A stretch of DNA of 64,000 nucleotides from Serratia silvae. Its GTDB lineage: Bacteria; Pseudomonadota; Gammaproteobacteria; Enterobacterales; Enterobacteriaceae. Location of the stretch: positions 124,001 through 188,000 of the forward strand of contig NZ_JAGQDC010000001.1 in assembly GCF_023282985.1 (NCBI RefSeq). Direction: 5' to 3'. The notes below the pieces were generated by a model. The model was not told the origin of the DNA, did not search any database, and saw only the letters and a program-made list of their open reading frames with translations. The translations under genes and the position numbers were made by a program. Every line of letters begins with the position of its first letter. Positions within the stretch are counted from its first letter, which is position 1. Of the stretch, positions 47,767 through 57,337 are shown in pieces.

Positions 47767-48414
47767 ATGTTACAGGTATACCTCGTTCGCCACGGCGAAA
47801 CGGAATGGAACGCAGCACGTCGCATTCAGGGCCAATCCGACAGCCCATTAACCGCCACTGGCGTTCACCAGGCTCATCTGGTTGGCAAACGCGTTAGCCA
47901 TGAGGGCGTGACGCACGTGATTTCCAGCGATCTGGGCCGCACCCGCCAGACCGCGCAAATCATTGCGGACGCTTGCGGTTGCGACGTTATGGTAGATGCC
48001 CGGCTGCGTGAACTGCATATGGGCGTTCTGGAAGAACGTTTGATCGACAGCCTGACACCGCAGGAAGAGCTGTGGCGTAAACAGATGGTCGATGGTACTG
48101 CTGACGGCCGTATCCCTCAAGGTGAATCTATGACGGAGTTGGCCACGCGGATGCATGCGGCGCTGACAGAGTGCCTGAAACTGCCGCAGGGCAGCAAACC
48201 GTTGATTGTCAGTCACGGCATCGCGTTGGGGTGCCTGATCGGGACGGTATTAGGGTTACCGGCCTATGCAGAGCGCCGTCTGCGTTTGCGCAACTGCTCG
48301 TTGTCACGCGTCGATTATCAACAAAGCCCCTGGTTGGCTCCGGGCTGGATTGTGGAAAGCGCGGGCGATATCTCGCATCTGGATATGCCCGCGTTGGATG
48401 AGCTACAGCGCTAA
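47767..48414 (+). CDS. gpmB: phosphoglycerate mutase-like phosphatase GpmB
   Basis: 215-aa histidine-phosphatase superfamily member; catalytic motif LVRHGETEWN, second His in VSHGIALG. It has the same length as E. coli GpmB (YtjC), where mutase activity is doubtful and phosphatase activity likelier. Its TAA shares bases with the rob TAG on the other strand, so the two genes converge with a 4-bp overlap. Confidence 0.94.
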   Translation: MLQVYLVRHGETEWNAARRIQGQSDSPLTATGVHQAHLVGKRVSHEGVTHVISSDLGRTRQTAQIIADACGCDVMVDARLRELHMGVLEERLIDSLTPQEELWRKQMVDGTADGRIPQGESMTELATRMHAALTECLKLPQGSKPLIVSHGIALGCLIGTVLGLPAYAERRLRLRNCSLSRVDYQQSPWLAPGWIVESAGDISHLDMPALDELQR

Positions 48415-49280
48415 CGGCGGATCGGGATCAGATAGTCGCAACGGATCTCGCTGGGTGGCTGAGGCGGACGCCGGTCACCTTGCGGATAGAAGCGTTCAAT
48501 ATCATGTCCTTTGCGGCGGGTCAGTTCTAATGCTGGCAGGCAGGTGCCGTACAGTATCAGGATAAAGTCCTGCAGGCCGGATGCTGGCCCCTGATAACGG
48601 AACATGGCGTATTCACCGCCCTGCAGCGTGATCGGCTGGCCTTCCGGCACCTTGGTTGGAACGTGTTGTGCTTCTAGTGCGGTGGTATACAGCACTTCCT
48701 GCTCGTCGTCTTTTTCTTGGCTTGGGCGCGAGTGGTGCAGGCCGTACAGCACCGGAGGCAGGGTTTCTATCTGTCCCAGGTATTGTTGCCAGAATTGGGT
48801 ACGCAGCTCGGAGCGGAAGTTGGAGATTTGCTCTAACGTACAGGAGTAGCTCTGCGTCAGGCCGATCAGATCCAGCTCTGGTAGCGTGATAAACTCTGGA
48901 TGTGGCAGCGTAAAGGCGCCCAGGCGTATTGGCGGGCACATGCCGAAGGCGTTCCAGTCTTCCGAGCGGCGATACAGCGCGGGGGTTTGCGCAAACTGTT
49001 TTTTGAATGCGCGAGTGAAGGTCTGCTGTGAGTCGAAACGGTACTGCAAAGCAATATCCAGAATAGGCCGACTGGTGAGGCGCAATGCGACGGCGGCTTT
49101 GGACAATCTTCTTGCCCGAATATATGCCCCGATGGCGTTCCCAGTGATATCCTTAAACATCCGTTGCAGATGCCATTTAGAGTAACCCGCTTTTGCCGCT
49201 ACGTTATCCAGTGACAAAGGTTGGTCCAAATGGCTTTCCAGCCAGCTAAGCAGATCACGAATGATACCGGCTTGATCCAT
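48411..49280 (-). CDS. rob: right origin-binding protein, AraC-family regulator
   Basis: 289-aa protein, E. coli Rob length. An N-terminal AraC-type DNA-binding domain (about 1-105; AGYSKWHLQRMFKDITG and FDSQQTFTRAFKKQFAQTP) is followed by a GyrI-like small-molecule-binding domain. Rob activates the mar/sox/rob regulon (efflux, porins) in response to bile salts or fatty acids. ATG 49280 gives MDQAGIIRDLL as in E. coli; the frame is open 24 codons further. Confidence 0.95.
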   Translation of the reverse strand: MDQAGIIRDLLSWLESHLDQPLSLDNVAAKAGYSKWHLQRMFKDITGNAIGAYIRARRLSKAAVALRLTSRPILDIALQYRFDSQQTFTRAFKKQFAQTPALYRRSEDWNAFGMCPPIRLGAFTLPHPEFITLPELDLIGLTQSYSCTLEQISNFRSELRTQFWQQYLGQIETLPPVLYGLHHSRPSQEKDDEQEVLYTTALEAQHVPTKVPEGQPITLQGGEYAMFRYQGPASGLQDFILILYGTCLPALELTRRKGHDIERFYPQGDRRPPQPPSEIRCDYLIPIRR

Positions 49281-49623
49281 AGATCTTCCTCGTAGAGCTT
49301 CAGGTTCGGAACTCGAACTGTTTGATTTGTCATGCTGATACCTGATGCCCACTGACTTATTTATTAACCAGTTGCATTACATACGGCGCTTTCGCGATAT
49401 GCGTTGCGGGAAGGCGGGGAAAAACTGGTGTTAACAGGCATTAAGCGATGACGATGCCGCATAATAGCAACTTTTTTCCTCCACGACTCCCAAAGATTTT
49501 TTTCTATCTCTGTGCTAAAAAGAGCGGTCTGGGCCGGGATGAAACCACTTCTGTGACCTGAAATATCGGCGTTCTTATTGGCAGCCCTGTTATTTAACAC
49601 GCTGTTCTATTGGAGTTAAGTGA
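49281..49623. other. rob-creA promoter region
   Basis: About 340 bp with the divergent promoters. GTTCGGAACTCGAAC near 49303-49317 is a short palindrome in the rob leader. No gene or RNA is seen. Confidence 0.5.
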
Positions 49624-50103
49624 ATGAAAAAAGGATGGATATTTTTATTTGGCCTGGTTTGCGCAACGGTTAATAGCGCACAGGCGGAACAGGTAGGATC
49701 GGTCGATACGGTATTCAAACTGTTTGGTCCAGATCATAAAATCGTGGTAGAAGCGTTCGACGATCCTGATGTGAAAAATGTAACTTGTTATATCAGCCGG
49801 GCTAAAACCGGTGGGATAAAAGGTGGGTTAGGGCTGGCAGAGGATACCTCAGATGCTGCCATCTCTTGCCAGCAGGTTGGGCCGATAGAGCTGAGCGACA
49901 AGATTAAAAAGGGTAAGTCGGAAGGGACCGTGGTGTTCCAGAAGCGTACGTCTTTAGTGTTCAAAAAACTGCAGGTGGTGCGTTTTTATGATGCCAATCG
50001 CAATGCGCTGATCTACTTGAGCTATTCCGATCGGGTGGTGGATGGTTCACCGAAAAATGCTCTGAGCGCGGTGCCAATCATCCCTTGGAGTGCGGCCAAA
50101 TAA
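49624..50103 (+). CDS. creA: periplasmic protein CreA
   Basis: 159-aa secreted protein with a signal peptide (cleaved near SAQA-EQ) and the CreA family sequence [29 protein letters not shown] and the second cysteine in ISCQQVGPI. Function poorly known. In E. coli creBCD follows; here a terminator and arcA follow directly, so creA stands alone. Confidence 0.93.
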   Translation: MKKGWIFLFGLVCATVNSAQAEQVGSVDTVFKLFGPDHKIVVEAFDDPDVKNVTCYISRAKTGGIKGGLGLAEDTSDAAISCQQVGPIELSDKIKKGKSEGTVVFQKRTSLVFKKLQVVRFYDANRNALIYLSYSDRVVDGSPKNALSAVPIIPWSAAK

Positions 50104-50114
50104 TTTCAGATCCA

Positions 50115-50143
50115 GACGGGCGCAGCATCATACAGCGCCCGTC
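50115..50143 (+). other. creA 3' hairpin
   Basis: GACGGGCGC - 11 nt - GCGCCCGTC, 12 bp after the creA stop, without a T-tract. It belongs to the recurring GGGCGCAGC palindromes of this window. Confidence 0.7.
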
Positions 50144-50154
50144 CAGCCAGGCCT

Positions 50155-50186
50155 CAATAAAAAGGGTTCAGCAAGCTGAACCCTTT
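50155..50186. terminator. bidirectional terminator between creA and arcA
   Basis: AAAGGGTTCAG-CAAG-CTGAACCCTTT, with a TTTTTATT tract on the minus strand for arcA. Confidence 0.88.
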
Positions 50187-50207
50187 AACCAGTGAAGCGA
50201 GGCTGGC

Positions 50208-50924
50208 TTATTCTTCCAGCTCGCCGCAGAAGCGGTAACCTTCACCATGAATGGTGGCAATAATTTCCGGCGTATCCGGCGTGGATTCGAAGTGTTTACG
50301 AATACGGCGGATAGTCACGTCTACGGTACGGTCATGCGGCTTCAACTCGCGGCCAGTCATTTTCTTCAGTAGTTCACCACGGGACTGGATCTTGCCCGGG
50401 TTTTCACAGAAGTGCAGCATGGCGCGGAATTCGCTGCGTGGCAGCTTATACTGCTCGCCAGCAGGGCCGATCAGAGAGCGGCTGTTGATGTCCAGCTCCC
50501 AACCGTTGAACTTGTAGCTCTCAACCAGCTTACGCTCTTCGCCGACGCTGCCCAGATTCATGGTGCGTGACAGCAGGTTGCGCGCTCGGATGGTCAGTTC
50601 GCGTGGGTTAAACGGTTTGGTGATATAGTCATCGGCGCCGATTTCCAGACCGAGGATTTTATCGACTTCGTTATCACGACCGGTCAGGAACATCAGCGCG
50701 ACGCTGGCTTGCTCGCGTAGTTCACGCGCCAGCAGCAGGCCGTTCTTGCCTGGCAGGTTGATATCCATGATAACCAGGTTGATATCATTTTCAGACAGGA
50801 TGTTGTGCATTTCTGCACCGTCATTGGCTTCATGAACAATGTAGCCTTCCGCCTCGAAAATGCTCTTCAGGGTGTTACGAGTGACTAACTCGTCTTCGAC
50901 AATCAGAATGTGCGGGGTCTGCAT
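50208..50924 (-). CDS. arcA: aerobic respiration response regulator ArcA
   Basis: 238-aa OmpR-type response regulator, E. coli length. Receiver domain with the acidic pair DE (11-12), phospho-acceptor D54 in [10 protein letters not shown] and the Lys in ITKPFNP; C-terminal winged helix (about 135-238). Phosphorylated by ArcB under low oxygen, it represses aerobic respiration genes. Its long upstream region contains an FNR-type box at 51212-51225. Confidence 0.97.
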   Translation of the reverse strand: MQTPHILIVEDELVTRNTLKSIFEAEGYIVHEANDGAEMHNILSENDINLVIMDINLPGKNGLLLARELREQASVALMFLTGRDNEVDKILGLEIGADDYITKPFNPRELTIRARNLLSRTMNLGSVGEERKLVESYKFNGWELDINSRSLIGPAGEQYKLPRSEFRAMLHFCENPGKIQSRGELLKKMTGRELKPHDRTVDVTIRRIRKHFESTPDTPEIIATIHGEGYRFCGELEE

Positions 50925-50975
50925 ATTTGCTACCTAAAATTGCCAACAAAATAGAAAATAGGAAGTACAGTAGTC

Positions 50976-51170
50976 TTGGTGTTCTTCCATGGAGGGCAGA
51001 GATACCGCTCACGTTCCCTCTATTACCAAACAACTACAGTACGTAAACTCGTTCTTGATGCGCTTTCCATCAATGTCAACAAGATCGCTAGCTGGGTGGG
51101 GGTGCTATTTTTTACAACCCCGAATGATGCCAAAACGGCGGATATCCTAACCCTATTAACAGCAATATAA
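50976..51170 (+). CDS. yjjY: YjjY-like small protein
   Basis: The frame encodes TVRKLVLDALSINVN and AKTADILTLLTAI, matching E. coli YjjY (46 aa), which also lies divergently beside arcA. There is no ATG at the expected place: where E. coli starts M-T-K-V-R-N, this copy reads T-T-T-V-R-K. Possible starts are TTG 50976 or GTG 50979, after AGGAAG, giving about 64 aa. The end resembles an Ile/Leu/Thr-rich leader peptide. Whether it is translated is open. Confidence 0.5.
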   Translation: MVFFHGGQRYRSRSLYYQTTTVRKLVLDALSINVNKIASWVGVLFFTTPNDAKTADILTLLTAI

Positions 51171-51211
51171 CAGTGTGCGCCGAATTCATCACCTAACAAA
51201 ACTACGGTTTG

Positions 51212-51225
51212 TTGACATATATCAA
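51212..51225 (-). promoter_or_regulatory. FNR-type box in the arcA upstream region
   Basis: TTGACATATATCAA fits TTGAT-N4-ATCAA with one mismatch and is near-symmetric, about 290 bp ahead of arcA. E. coli arcA is FNR-activated from a distal promoter. The surrounding 51171-51556 is very AT-rich and otherwise gene-free. Confidence 0.65.
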
Positions 51226-51559
51226 ATTCAATTGTAGCACGTTAACAGTTTTGTGAAAAACACTTACAGAACTGCCAGCTTAAGTCACAGATCGTCAAAT
51301 TCTGTGAACGATTCAGCTTTGTTGTGGTTGACGCGTTACAATTGATGGCTAACTGTTTGGGTTGAATATATAGTGCTTTGTTTTTAATGAAAATTAAAAC
51401 TTAACCTGTAACTATGATTGTTTCGTCTGGTTTTTAAGTTGAACGGCCTATTTAATAATATTATAGCAGGTGGCCATTTGCGATGTTAATCGTTTGTAAA
51501 TATAATCAGACAAGTCTCAACAGTCAAAGAACTATTCTCATTATTTTTCCGGAGTCTTG

Positions 51560-52246
51560 ATGCAGTTTCATATCGTGTTAGTCGCGCCCGCTCGGGCGGA
51601 AAATGTTGGCGCAGCGGCGCGGGCGATGAAAACCATGGGGTTCACCTCGTTGCGCATCGTCGACAGCGAGGCCCATCTGCAGCCCGCGGCCCGCTGGGTC
51701 GCCCACGGTGCTGGCGATATTCTGGATGCGGTACAGACGTTTTCTACGCTGGAACAGGCTTTGGCAGACGTGGACTTTACCGTTGCAACCACCGCTCGCA
51801 GCCGTGCACGCTTCCATTACTACTGTACCCCTCAGCAACTGACGGACCAGTTGGTGGAGCGCCAGCAATGGGTGCATCAGGCTGCACTGGTGTTTGGCCG
51901 TGAAGACTCTGGCCTGACCAATGAAGAGCTGGAGTTGGCCGACCTGCTGACCGGCGTACCGATGGTGGCCGATTATCCTTCGCTGAACCTCGGCCAGGCG
52001 GTGATGGTGTATTGCTATCAACTGGCACAGTTAATGGCTGTCGGTGCGACGCAGGAGCCGCTGGCCGATATTGGACAGCTCAAGGCGCTGCGCCAGCGGG
52101 CGGATCGACTTTTACAGGCACTGGACGTGGTGGATGACCAAAAACTGCGCGATTGGTTACACCAGCGGCTAGGAGTCTTGCAGCAGCGCGATACGGTCAT
52201 GCTGCATACTTTGCTGCATGATATTGAAAAAAAACTGACCAAGTGA
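51560..52246 (+). CDS. lasT: SPOUT-family RNA methyltransferase LasT (YjtD)
   Basis: 228-aa protein, same length as E. coli YjtD/LasT, of the TrmJ-like SPOUT class. Knot motifs: ILVAPARAENVGAAARAMKTMGF (N-terminal), ALVFGREDSGLTNEE and YPSLNLGQAVMVYCYQL. Probably a tRNA or rRNA 2'-O-methyltransferase; the target is not known to me. ATG 51560 is 5 nt after GGAG; a TTG just before it is unlikely. Confidence 0.9.
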   Translation: MQFHIVLVAPARAENVGAAARAMKTMGFTSLRIVDSEAHLQPAARWVAHGAGDILDAVQTFSTLEQALADVDFTVATTARSRARFHYYCTPQQLTDQLVERQQWVHQAALVFGREDSGLTNEELELADLLTGVPMVADYPSLNLGQAVMVYCYQLAQLMAVGATQEPLADIGQLKALRQRADRLLQALDVVDDQKLRDWLHQRLGVLQQRDTVMLHTLLHDIEKKLTK

Positions 52247-52391
52247 TGTAGGTGTTTTATGTTCTATATCTGGTGTTATTCACTATTTTTGTGGCGTTAT
52301 TGTGATTTTTTATTCTGCAATTTTGTTTTTTTATCGGATTCATCGCGCAGATCTCGCTGTGGCCAGTAAATAGGCAAAACAAAGAAATAAT

Positions 52392-52420
52392 TTGACTTGG
52401 CGAGACGATTGCTTTAACCA
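52392..52420 (+). promoter_or_regulatory. thr operon promoter
   Basis: TTGACT (52392-52397), 17 bp, TAACCA (52415-52420); the order TTGACTT..TTTAACCAATA matches the E. coli thr promoter. Transcription would start near 52428. Confidence 0.8.
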
Positions 52421-52459
52421 ATAGAGGGGACAGAGATTCTAATGAGACAGACAGACAAA

Positions 52460-52528
52460 ATGCGAAACATCAGCCTGAATACGACAATTATTACCACCAC
52501 CGATACCACAGGTAACGGGGCGGGCTGA
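52460..52528 (+). CDS. thrL: thr operon leader peptide
   Basis: 22 codons, MRNISLNTTIITTTDTTGNG in part, with seven Thr and three Ile codons that sense Thr-tRNA and Ile-tRNA supply. It ends TGNGAG like E. coli ThrL. An in-frame ATG at 52442 would give 28 aa, but its ribosome binding site would straddle the predicted transcript start. The Ile/Thr block is shorter than in E. coli and contains an Asp. Confidence 0.88.
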   Translation: MRNISLNTTIITTTDTTGNGAG

Positions 52529-52553
52529 CGCGTACAGGAAACAGAAGAAAAAA

Positions 52554-52584
52554 GCCCGCACCTAACCAGTGCGGGCTTTTTTTT
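52554..52584 (+). terminator. thr attenuator
   Basis: GCCCGCAC-CTAACCA-GTGCGGGC followed by eight Ts, 25 bp after the leader stop and 27 bp before thrA. Attenuation by ribosome stalling at Thr/Ile codons is the known mechanism. Confidence 0.93.
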
Positions 52585-52610
52585 CGGCATAAATTCAGGA
52601 GATAACAGAA

Positions 52611-55070
52611 ATGCGAGTGCTTAAATTTGGTGGAACCTCGGTAGCGAATGCGGAACGTTTTCTGCGCGTTGCCGATATCGTGGAGAACAATGCACGCCAG
52701 GGACAGGTAGCCACGGTATTGTCCGCACCGGCCAAGATCACCAATCACCTGGTGGCGATGATTGAAAAAACGGTAGCCGGCCAGGATATTCTGCCAACCA
52801 TGAGCGACGCCGAGCGCATTTTTACCGAGTTGCTCAGCGGTTTGGCCAAGGCGCTGCCAGGCTTTGAGTATGATCGCCTGAAGGCATTGGTCGAGCAGGA
52901 GTTCGCGCAGCTCAAACAGGTACTGCATGGCGTGGCTTTGCTGGGGCAGTGCCCGGATAGCGTCAATGCGGCCATCATCTGCCGGGGTGAAAAGCTCTCT
53001 ATTGCCATCATGGAAGGCGTCTTCAAAGCCAAGGGCTATCCGGTGACGGTGATTAACCCGGTAGAGAAGCTGCTGGCTCAGGGCCACTATCTGGAATCGA
53101 CCGTGGATATTGCCGAGTCCACTCTGCGTATCGCCGCAGCGCGAATTCCTGCCGACCATATCGTCCTGATGGCGGGTTTTACTGCCGGTAATGACAAAGG
53201 CGAACTGGTTGTGTTGGGGCGCAACGGCTCCGATTATTCCGCTGCGGTGCTGGCTGCCTGCCTGCGTGCCGACTGCTGCGAGATCTGGACCGATGTGGAC
53301 GGGGTTTATACCTGCGATCCACGTACCGTGCCGGATGCCCGATTACTGAAGTCGATGTCCTACCGGGAGGCGATGGAGCTCTCTTACTTCGGCGCCAAAG
53401 TTCTCCACCCGCGTACCATCACCCCGATTGCCCAGTTCCAAATCCCTTGCCTGATTAAAAACACCGCCAACCCACAAGCTCCCGGCACCTTGATCGGTGG
53501 CGAAAGCGTGGCCGATGATACGCCGGTAAAGGGCATCACCAATCTGAACAATATGGCGATGATCAACGTTTCCGGCCCAGGTATGAAAGGCATGGTCGGC
53601 ATGGCGGCACGTGTGTTTGCCGTGATGTCACGCGCCGGGATCTCGGTGGTGTTGATCACCCAGTCCTCTTCCGAATACAGCATCAGCTTCTGTGTGCCGC
53701 AGAGCGAGCTGCAACGCGCTCGTCGTGCCCTGGAAGACGAATTCTACCTGGAGCTGAAAGACGGCGTGCTGGAGCCGCTGGACGTGATGGAGCGCCTGGC
53801 AATCATCTCGGTCGTTGGCGACGGTATGCGCACCCTGCGTGGCATCTCTGCGCGCTTCTTCTCTGCTCTGGCGCGTGCCAACATCAATATCGTGGCGATC
53901 GCTCAAGGCTCTTCTGAGCGTTCAATTTCTGTGGTGGTCGATAATGATTCTGCGACCACTGGCGTGCGCGTCAGCCATCAGATGCTGTTCAACACCGATC
54001 AGGTGATTGAGGTATTTGTGATTGGCGTTGGTGGCGTAGGCGGGGCGCTGATCGAACAGGTTTATCGTCAGCAGCCTTGGCTGAAGCAAAAGCATATCGA
54101 TCTGCGCATCTGTGGCATTGCCAACTCACGGGCGATGTTGACCAACGTGCACGGCATCTCACTGGAAAGCTGGCGGGACGAGCTGGCCGAAGCCAAAGAG
54201 CCTTTCAATCTGGGCCGCCTGATCCGCCTGGTGAAAGAGTGCCACCTGCTCAACCCGGTGATTGTCGACTGTACCTCCAGCCAGGCGGTGGCCGATCAGT
54301 ATGCCGATTTCCTGGCCGATGGTTTCCACGTGGTAACGCCAAACAAGAAGGCCAACACCTCGTCGATGAGTTATTACCAGCAGTTGCGCACCGCCGCAGC
54401 TGGTTCTCGCCGCAAATTCCTGTATGACACCAACGTGGGTGCAGGCCTGCCGGTGATCGAAAACCTGCAGAACCTGCTCAATGCGGGCGATGAGTTGGTG
54501 CGCTTTACTGGTATCCTGTCGGGGTCACTGTCCTTTATCTTCGGCAAGCTGGATGAGGGGATGTCGCTGTCGGAGGCCACCCTGCAGGCCAAGGCCCTCG
54601 GTTACACCGAGCCAGATCCGCGTGACGATCTCTCGGGGATGGATGTCGCCCGCAAGCTGCTGATACTGGCGCGTGAAGCGGGTTATGCGCTTGAACTGAG
54701 CGATATTGAAGTCGAATCGGTGTTACCGCCGTCGTTTGATGCCAGTGGTGATGTGGAGAACTTTATTGCCCGCCTGCCGGCGTTGGATGCCGAATTTAAC
54801 CGCCGTGTGGCCGCTGCTGCTACGGAAGGTAAGGTGCTGCGCTATGTGGGGGCTATCGAAGAAGGCCGCTGCCTGGTACGTATTGATGCGGTAGATGGCA
54901 ACGATCCGTTGTATAAGGTGAAGAACGGTGAGAACGCCCTGGCCTTCTACAGCCGTTATTATCAGCCATTGCCGCTGGTGCTGCGTGGTTATGGTGCCGG
55001 TAATGATGTGACGGCGGCCGGGGTATTCGCCGATCTGTTGCGCACACTGTCATGGAAGTTGGGAGTCTAA
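52611..55070 (+). CDS. thrA: bifunctional aspartokinase I / homoserine dehydrogenase I
   Basis: 819-aa fusion, E. coli length. Aspartokinase (1-250) with [13 protein letters not shown] and the substrate region; two ACT-type regulatory segments (about 310-455; [16 protein letters not shown]) for threonine feedback; homoserine dehydrogenase (about 463-819) with the NAD(P) motif [14 protein letters not shown] and [12 protein letters not shown]. Catalyses the first and third steps of threonine synthesis. Confidence 0.97.
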   Translation: MRVLKFGGTSVANAERFLRVADIVENNARQGQVATVLSAPAKITNHLVAMIEKTVAGQDILPTMSDAERIFTELLSGLAKALPGFEYDRLKALVEQEFAQLKQVLHGVALLGQCPDSVNAAIICRGEKLSIAIMEGVFKAKGYPVTVINPVEKLLAQGHYLESTVDIAESTLRIAAARIPADHIVLMAGFTAGNDKGELVVLGRNGSDYSAAVLAACLRADCCEIWTDVDGVYTCDPRTVPDARLLKSMSYREAMELSYFGAKVLHPRTITPIAQFQIPCLIKNTANPQAPGTLIGGESVADDTPVKGITNLNNMAMINVSGPGMKGMVGMAARVFAVMSRAGISVVLITQSSSEYSISFCVPQSELQRARRALEDEFYLELKDGVLEPLDVMERLAIISVVGDGMRTLRGISARFFSALARANINIVAIAQGSSERSISVVVDNDSATTGVRVSHQMLFNTDQVIEVFVIGVGGVGGALIEQVYRQQPWLKQKHIDLRICGIANSRAMLTNVHGISLESWRDELAEAKEPFNLGRLIRLVKECHLLNPVIVDCTSSQAVADQYADFLADGFHVVTPNKKANTSSMSYYQQLRTAAAGSRRKFLYDTNVGAGLPVIENLQNLLNAGDELVRFTGILSGSLSFIFGKLDEGMSLSEATLQAKALGYTEPDPRDDLSGMDVARKLLILAREAGYALELSDIEVESVLPPSFDASGDVENFIARLPALDAEFNRRVAAAATEGKVLRYVGAIEEGRCLVRIDAVDGNDPLYKVKNGENALAFYSRYYQPLPLVLRGYGAGNDVTAAGVFADLLRTLSWKLGV

Positions 55071-55071
55071 T

Positions 55072-56001
55072 ATGGTTAAGGTGTATGCACCGGCCTCAAT
55101 TGGTAACGTCAGCGTCGGGTTCGATGTGCTGGGAGCTGCGGTTTCCCCTATCGATGGTACGCTGCTGGGGGATTGCGTCAGCGTAGAGGTGGCCAGCTGC
55201 TTCAGCCTGGAGAATGGCGGGCGTTTTGTCAGCAAGTTGCCGACCAATCCTAAAGAGAACATTGTTTACCAGTGCTGGGAGCGTTTCTGTCAGGCGATTG
55301 GCCGAGAAGTGCCGGTAGCGATGCGGTTGGAGAAGAACATGCCGATCGGTTCCGGGCTGGGCTCCAGCGCTTGCTCGGTGGTAGCCGGTCTGATGGCGAT
55401 GAACGAGTTTTGCGATCGCCCGCTCGACGAGACACAACTGCTGGCCCTGATGGGCGAACTGGAAGGGCGTATTTCCGGCAGCGTGCATTACGATAACGTT
55501 GCGCCGTGCTATCTGGGCGGCTTGCAACTGATTCTGGAAGAAGAAGGGATCATCAGCCAGGAAGTGCCTGGCTTTAAAGATTGGCTGTGGGTGATGGCCT
55601 ATCCGGGCATCAAAGTGTCCACCGCCGAGGCCCGTGCCATTTTGCCCGCGCAATACCGCCGCCAGGACTGTATCAGCCATGGCCGCTATCTGGCGGGCTT
55701 TATTCACGCTTGTCACACTCAGCAACCGCGTCTGGCGGCCAAGCTGATGCAGGATGTGATTGCCGAACCTTATCGCACCCGCCTGTTGCCGGGCTTTGCC
55801 GAAGCGCGTAAAGCCTCACAGGATATCGGTGCCTTGGCCTGTGGTATTTCCGGCTCCGGCCCGACGCTGTTTGCGGTCTGTGATGACGGCGCAACGGCGC
55901 AACGCATGGCCGATTGGCTGACCAACCATTACCTGCAAAACGACGAAGGTTTTGTTCATATTTGCCGCCTGGATACCGCTGGCGCTCGACTATTGGGATA
56001 A
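55072..56001 (+). CDS. thrB: homoserine kinase
   Basis: 309-aa GHMP kinase making O-phosphohomoserine. ATP-binding motif [16 protein letters not shown] and the C-terminal [10 protein letters not shown] are seen. It begins 1 bp after the thrA stop, and thrC begins 3 bp after its own stop, so the three genes are translationally coupled. Confidence 0.97.
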   Translation: MVKVYAPASIGNVSVGFDVLGAAVSPIDGTLLGDCVSVEVASCFSLENGGRFVSKLPTNPKENIVYQCWERFCQAIGREVPVAMRLEKNMPIGSGLGSSACSVVAGLMAMNEFCDRPLDETQLLALMGELEGRISGSVHYDNVAPCYLGGLQLILEEEGIISQEVPGFKDWLWVMAYPGIKVSTAEARAILPAQYRRQDCISHGRYLAGFIHACHTQQPRLAAKLMQDVIAEPYRTRLLPGFAEARKASQDIGALACGISGSGPTLFAVCDDGATAQRMADWLTNHYLQNDEGFVHICRLDTAGARLLG

Positions 56002-56004
56002 CGC

Positions 56005-57294
56005 ATGAAACTGTACAATCTGAAAGATCATAACGAACAGGTCAGCTTCGCGCAGGCTATCAAACAGGGCCTGGGTAAGCAGCAAGGGCTGTTTTTCCCA
56101 TTGGAACTGCCAGAATTCGAACTGACCGAGATTGATAAGCTGCTGGAGATGGACTTTGTCACTCGCAGCAGCAAGATCCTGTCCGCTTTTATTGGCGACG
56201 AGATCGGCGAAGAGGCGCTGTACAAGCGGGTGAAGGCCGCGTTTGAGTTCCCGGCCCCGGTGGCGCAGGTGGAGAGCGATGTCGCCTGCCTGGAGCTGTT
56301 CCATGGCCCGACGCTGGCGTTCAAAGACTTCGGCGGCCGCTTTATGGCGCAGATGCTGGCGGAAGTCGCGGGCGATCAACCCGTGACCATTTTGACTGCA
56401 ACCTCCGGTGATACCGGCGCTGCCGTTGCTCATGCCTTCTACGGCCTGAAAAACGTGCGCGTGGTGATCCTTTATCCACAGGGCAAGATCAGTTCGCTGC
56501 AGGAAAAGCTGTTCTGCACGTTGGGTGGCAACATCCACACCATCGCTATCGATGGCGACTTTGACGCCTGCCAGGCGTTGGTCAAGCAGGCGTTTGACGA
56601 TCAGGAGCTGAAAGAGGCGGTACACCTTAACTCCGCCAACTCGATCAATATCAGCCGCCTGCTGGCGCAAATCTGCTACTACTTTGAAGCGGTAGCGCAA
56701 CTGCCGCAGGAAGCCCGCAATCAGTTGGTGGTTTCCGTGCCAAGCGGCAACTTTGGCGACTTGACCGCCGGGTTGCTGGCGAAATCCCTGGGGCTGCCGG
56801 TGAAACGCTTTATCGCCGCCACCAACGCTAACGACACCGTGCCACGCTTCCTGACTACTGGCCAATGGCAGCCAAACACCACTGTGGCGACGTTATCCAA
56901 CGCGATGGACGTCAGCCAGCCGAATAACTGGCCGCGTGTGGAAGAATTGTTCCGCCGTAAAATCTGGCAGTTGAAGGAGTTGGCTCATGGCGCGGTCAGT
57001 GATGAAACCACCAAGGAAACCATGAAAGAGTTGGCTGCTTTGGGCTACCTTTCAGAGCCTCATGCGGCGATCGCCTACCGTGTTCTGCGCGATCAACTGC
57101 AGGCAGGGGAGTTTGGTCTTTTCCTGGGCACGGCACATCCGGCCAAGTTCAAGGAAAGCGTTGAAGAGATCCTCGGTCAGGAGTTACCGCTGCCACAGGC
57201 CTTGGCGGTGCGCGCACAGTTGCCGCTGTTGTCGCATAACATGGCGGCGGATTTTGCCGCACTGCGTCAATTCATGATGACGTTGCCAGTCTGA
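56005..57294 (+). CDS. thrC: threonine synthase
   Basis: 429-aa PLP enzyme converting O-phosphohomoserine to threonine. The PLP lysine is in LAFKDFGGRFM (about K107), and the phosphate-binding loop in PSGNFGDLTAG. Length is that of E. coli ThrC (428 aa). Last gene of the operon, followed by a strong hairpin. Confidence 0.97.
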   Translation: MKLYNLKDHNEQVSFAQAIKQGLGKQQGLFFPLELPEFELTEIDKLLEMDFVTRSSKILSAFIGDEIGEEALYKRVKAAFEFPAPVAQVESDVACLELFHGPTLAFKDFGGRFMAQMLAEVAGDQPVTILTATSGDTGAAVAHAFYGLKNVRVVILYPQGKISSLQEKLFCTLGGNIHTIAIDGDFDACQALVKQAFDDQELKEAVHLNSANSINISRLLAQICYYFEAVAQLPQEARNQLVVSVPSGNFGDLTAGLLAKSLGLPVKRFIAATNANDTVPRFLTTGQWQPNTTVATLSNAMDVSQPNNWPRVEELFRRKIWQLKELAHGAVSDETTKETMKELAALGYLSEPHAAIAYRVLRDQLQAGEFGLFLGTAHPAKFKESVEEILGQELPLPQALAVRAQLPLLSHNMAADFAALRQFMMTLPV

Positions 57295-57300
57295 CAAAAC

Positions 57301-57332
57301 CCGTTCCCTCTCCTTGATTGGAGAGGGAACGG
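57301..57332. terminator. thr operon terminator, shared with yaaA
   Basis: CCGTTCCCTCTCC-TTGATT-GGAGAGGGAACGG, 7 bp after the thrC stop and 5 bp from the convergent yaaA stop. Weak T-tracts on both sides. Confidence 0.75.
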
Positions 57333-57337
57333 ATTTC

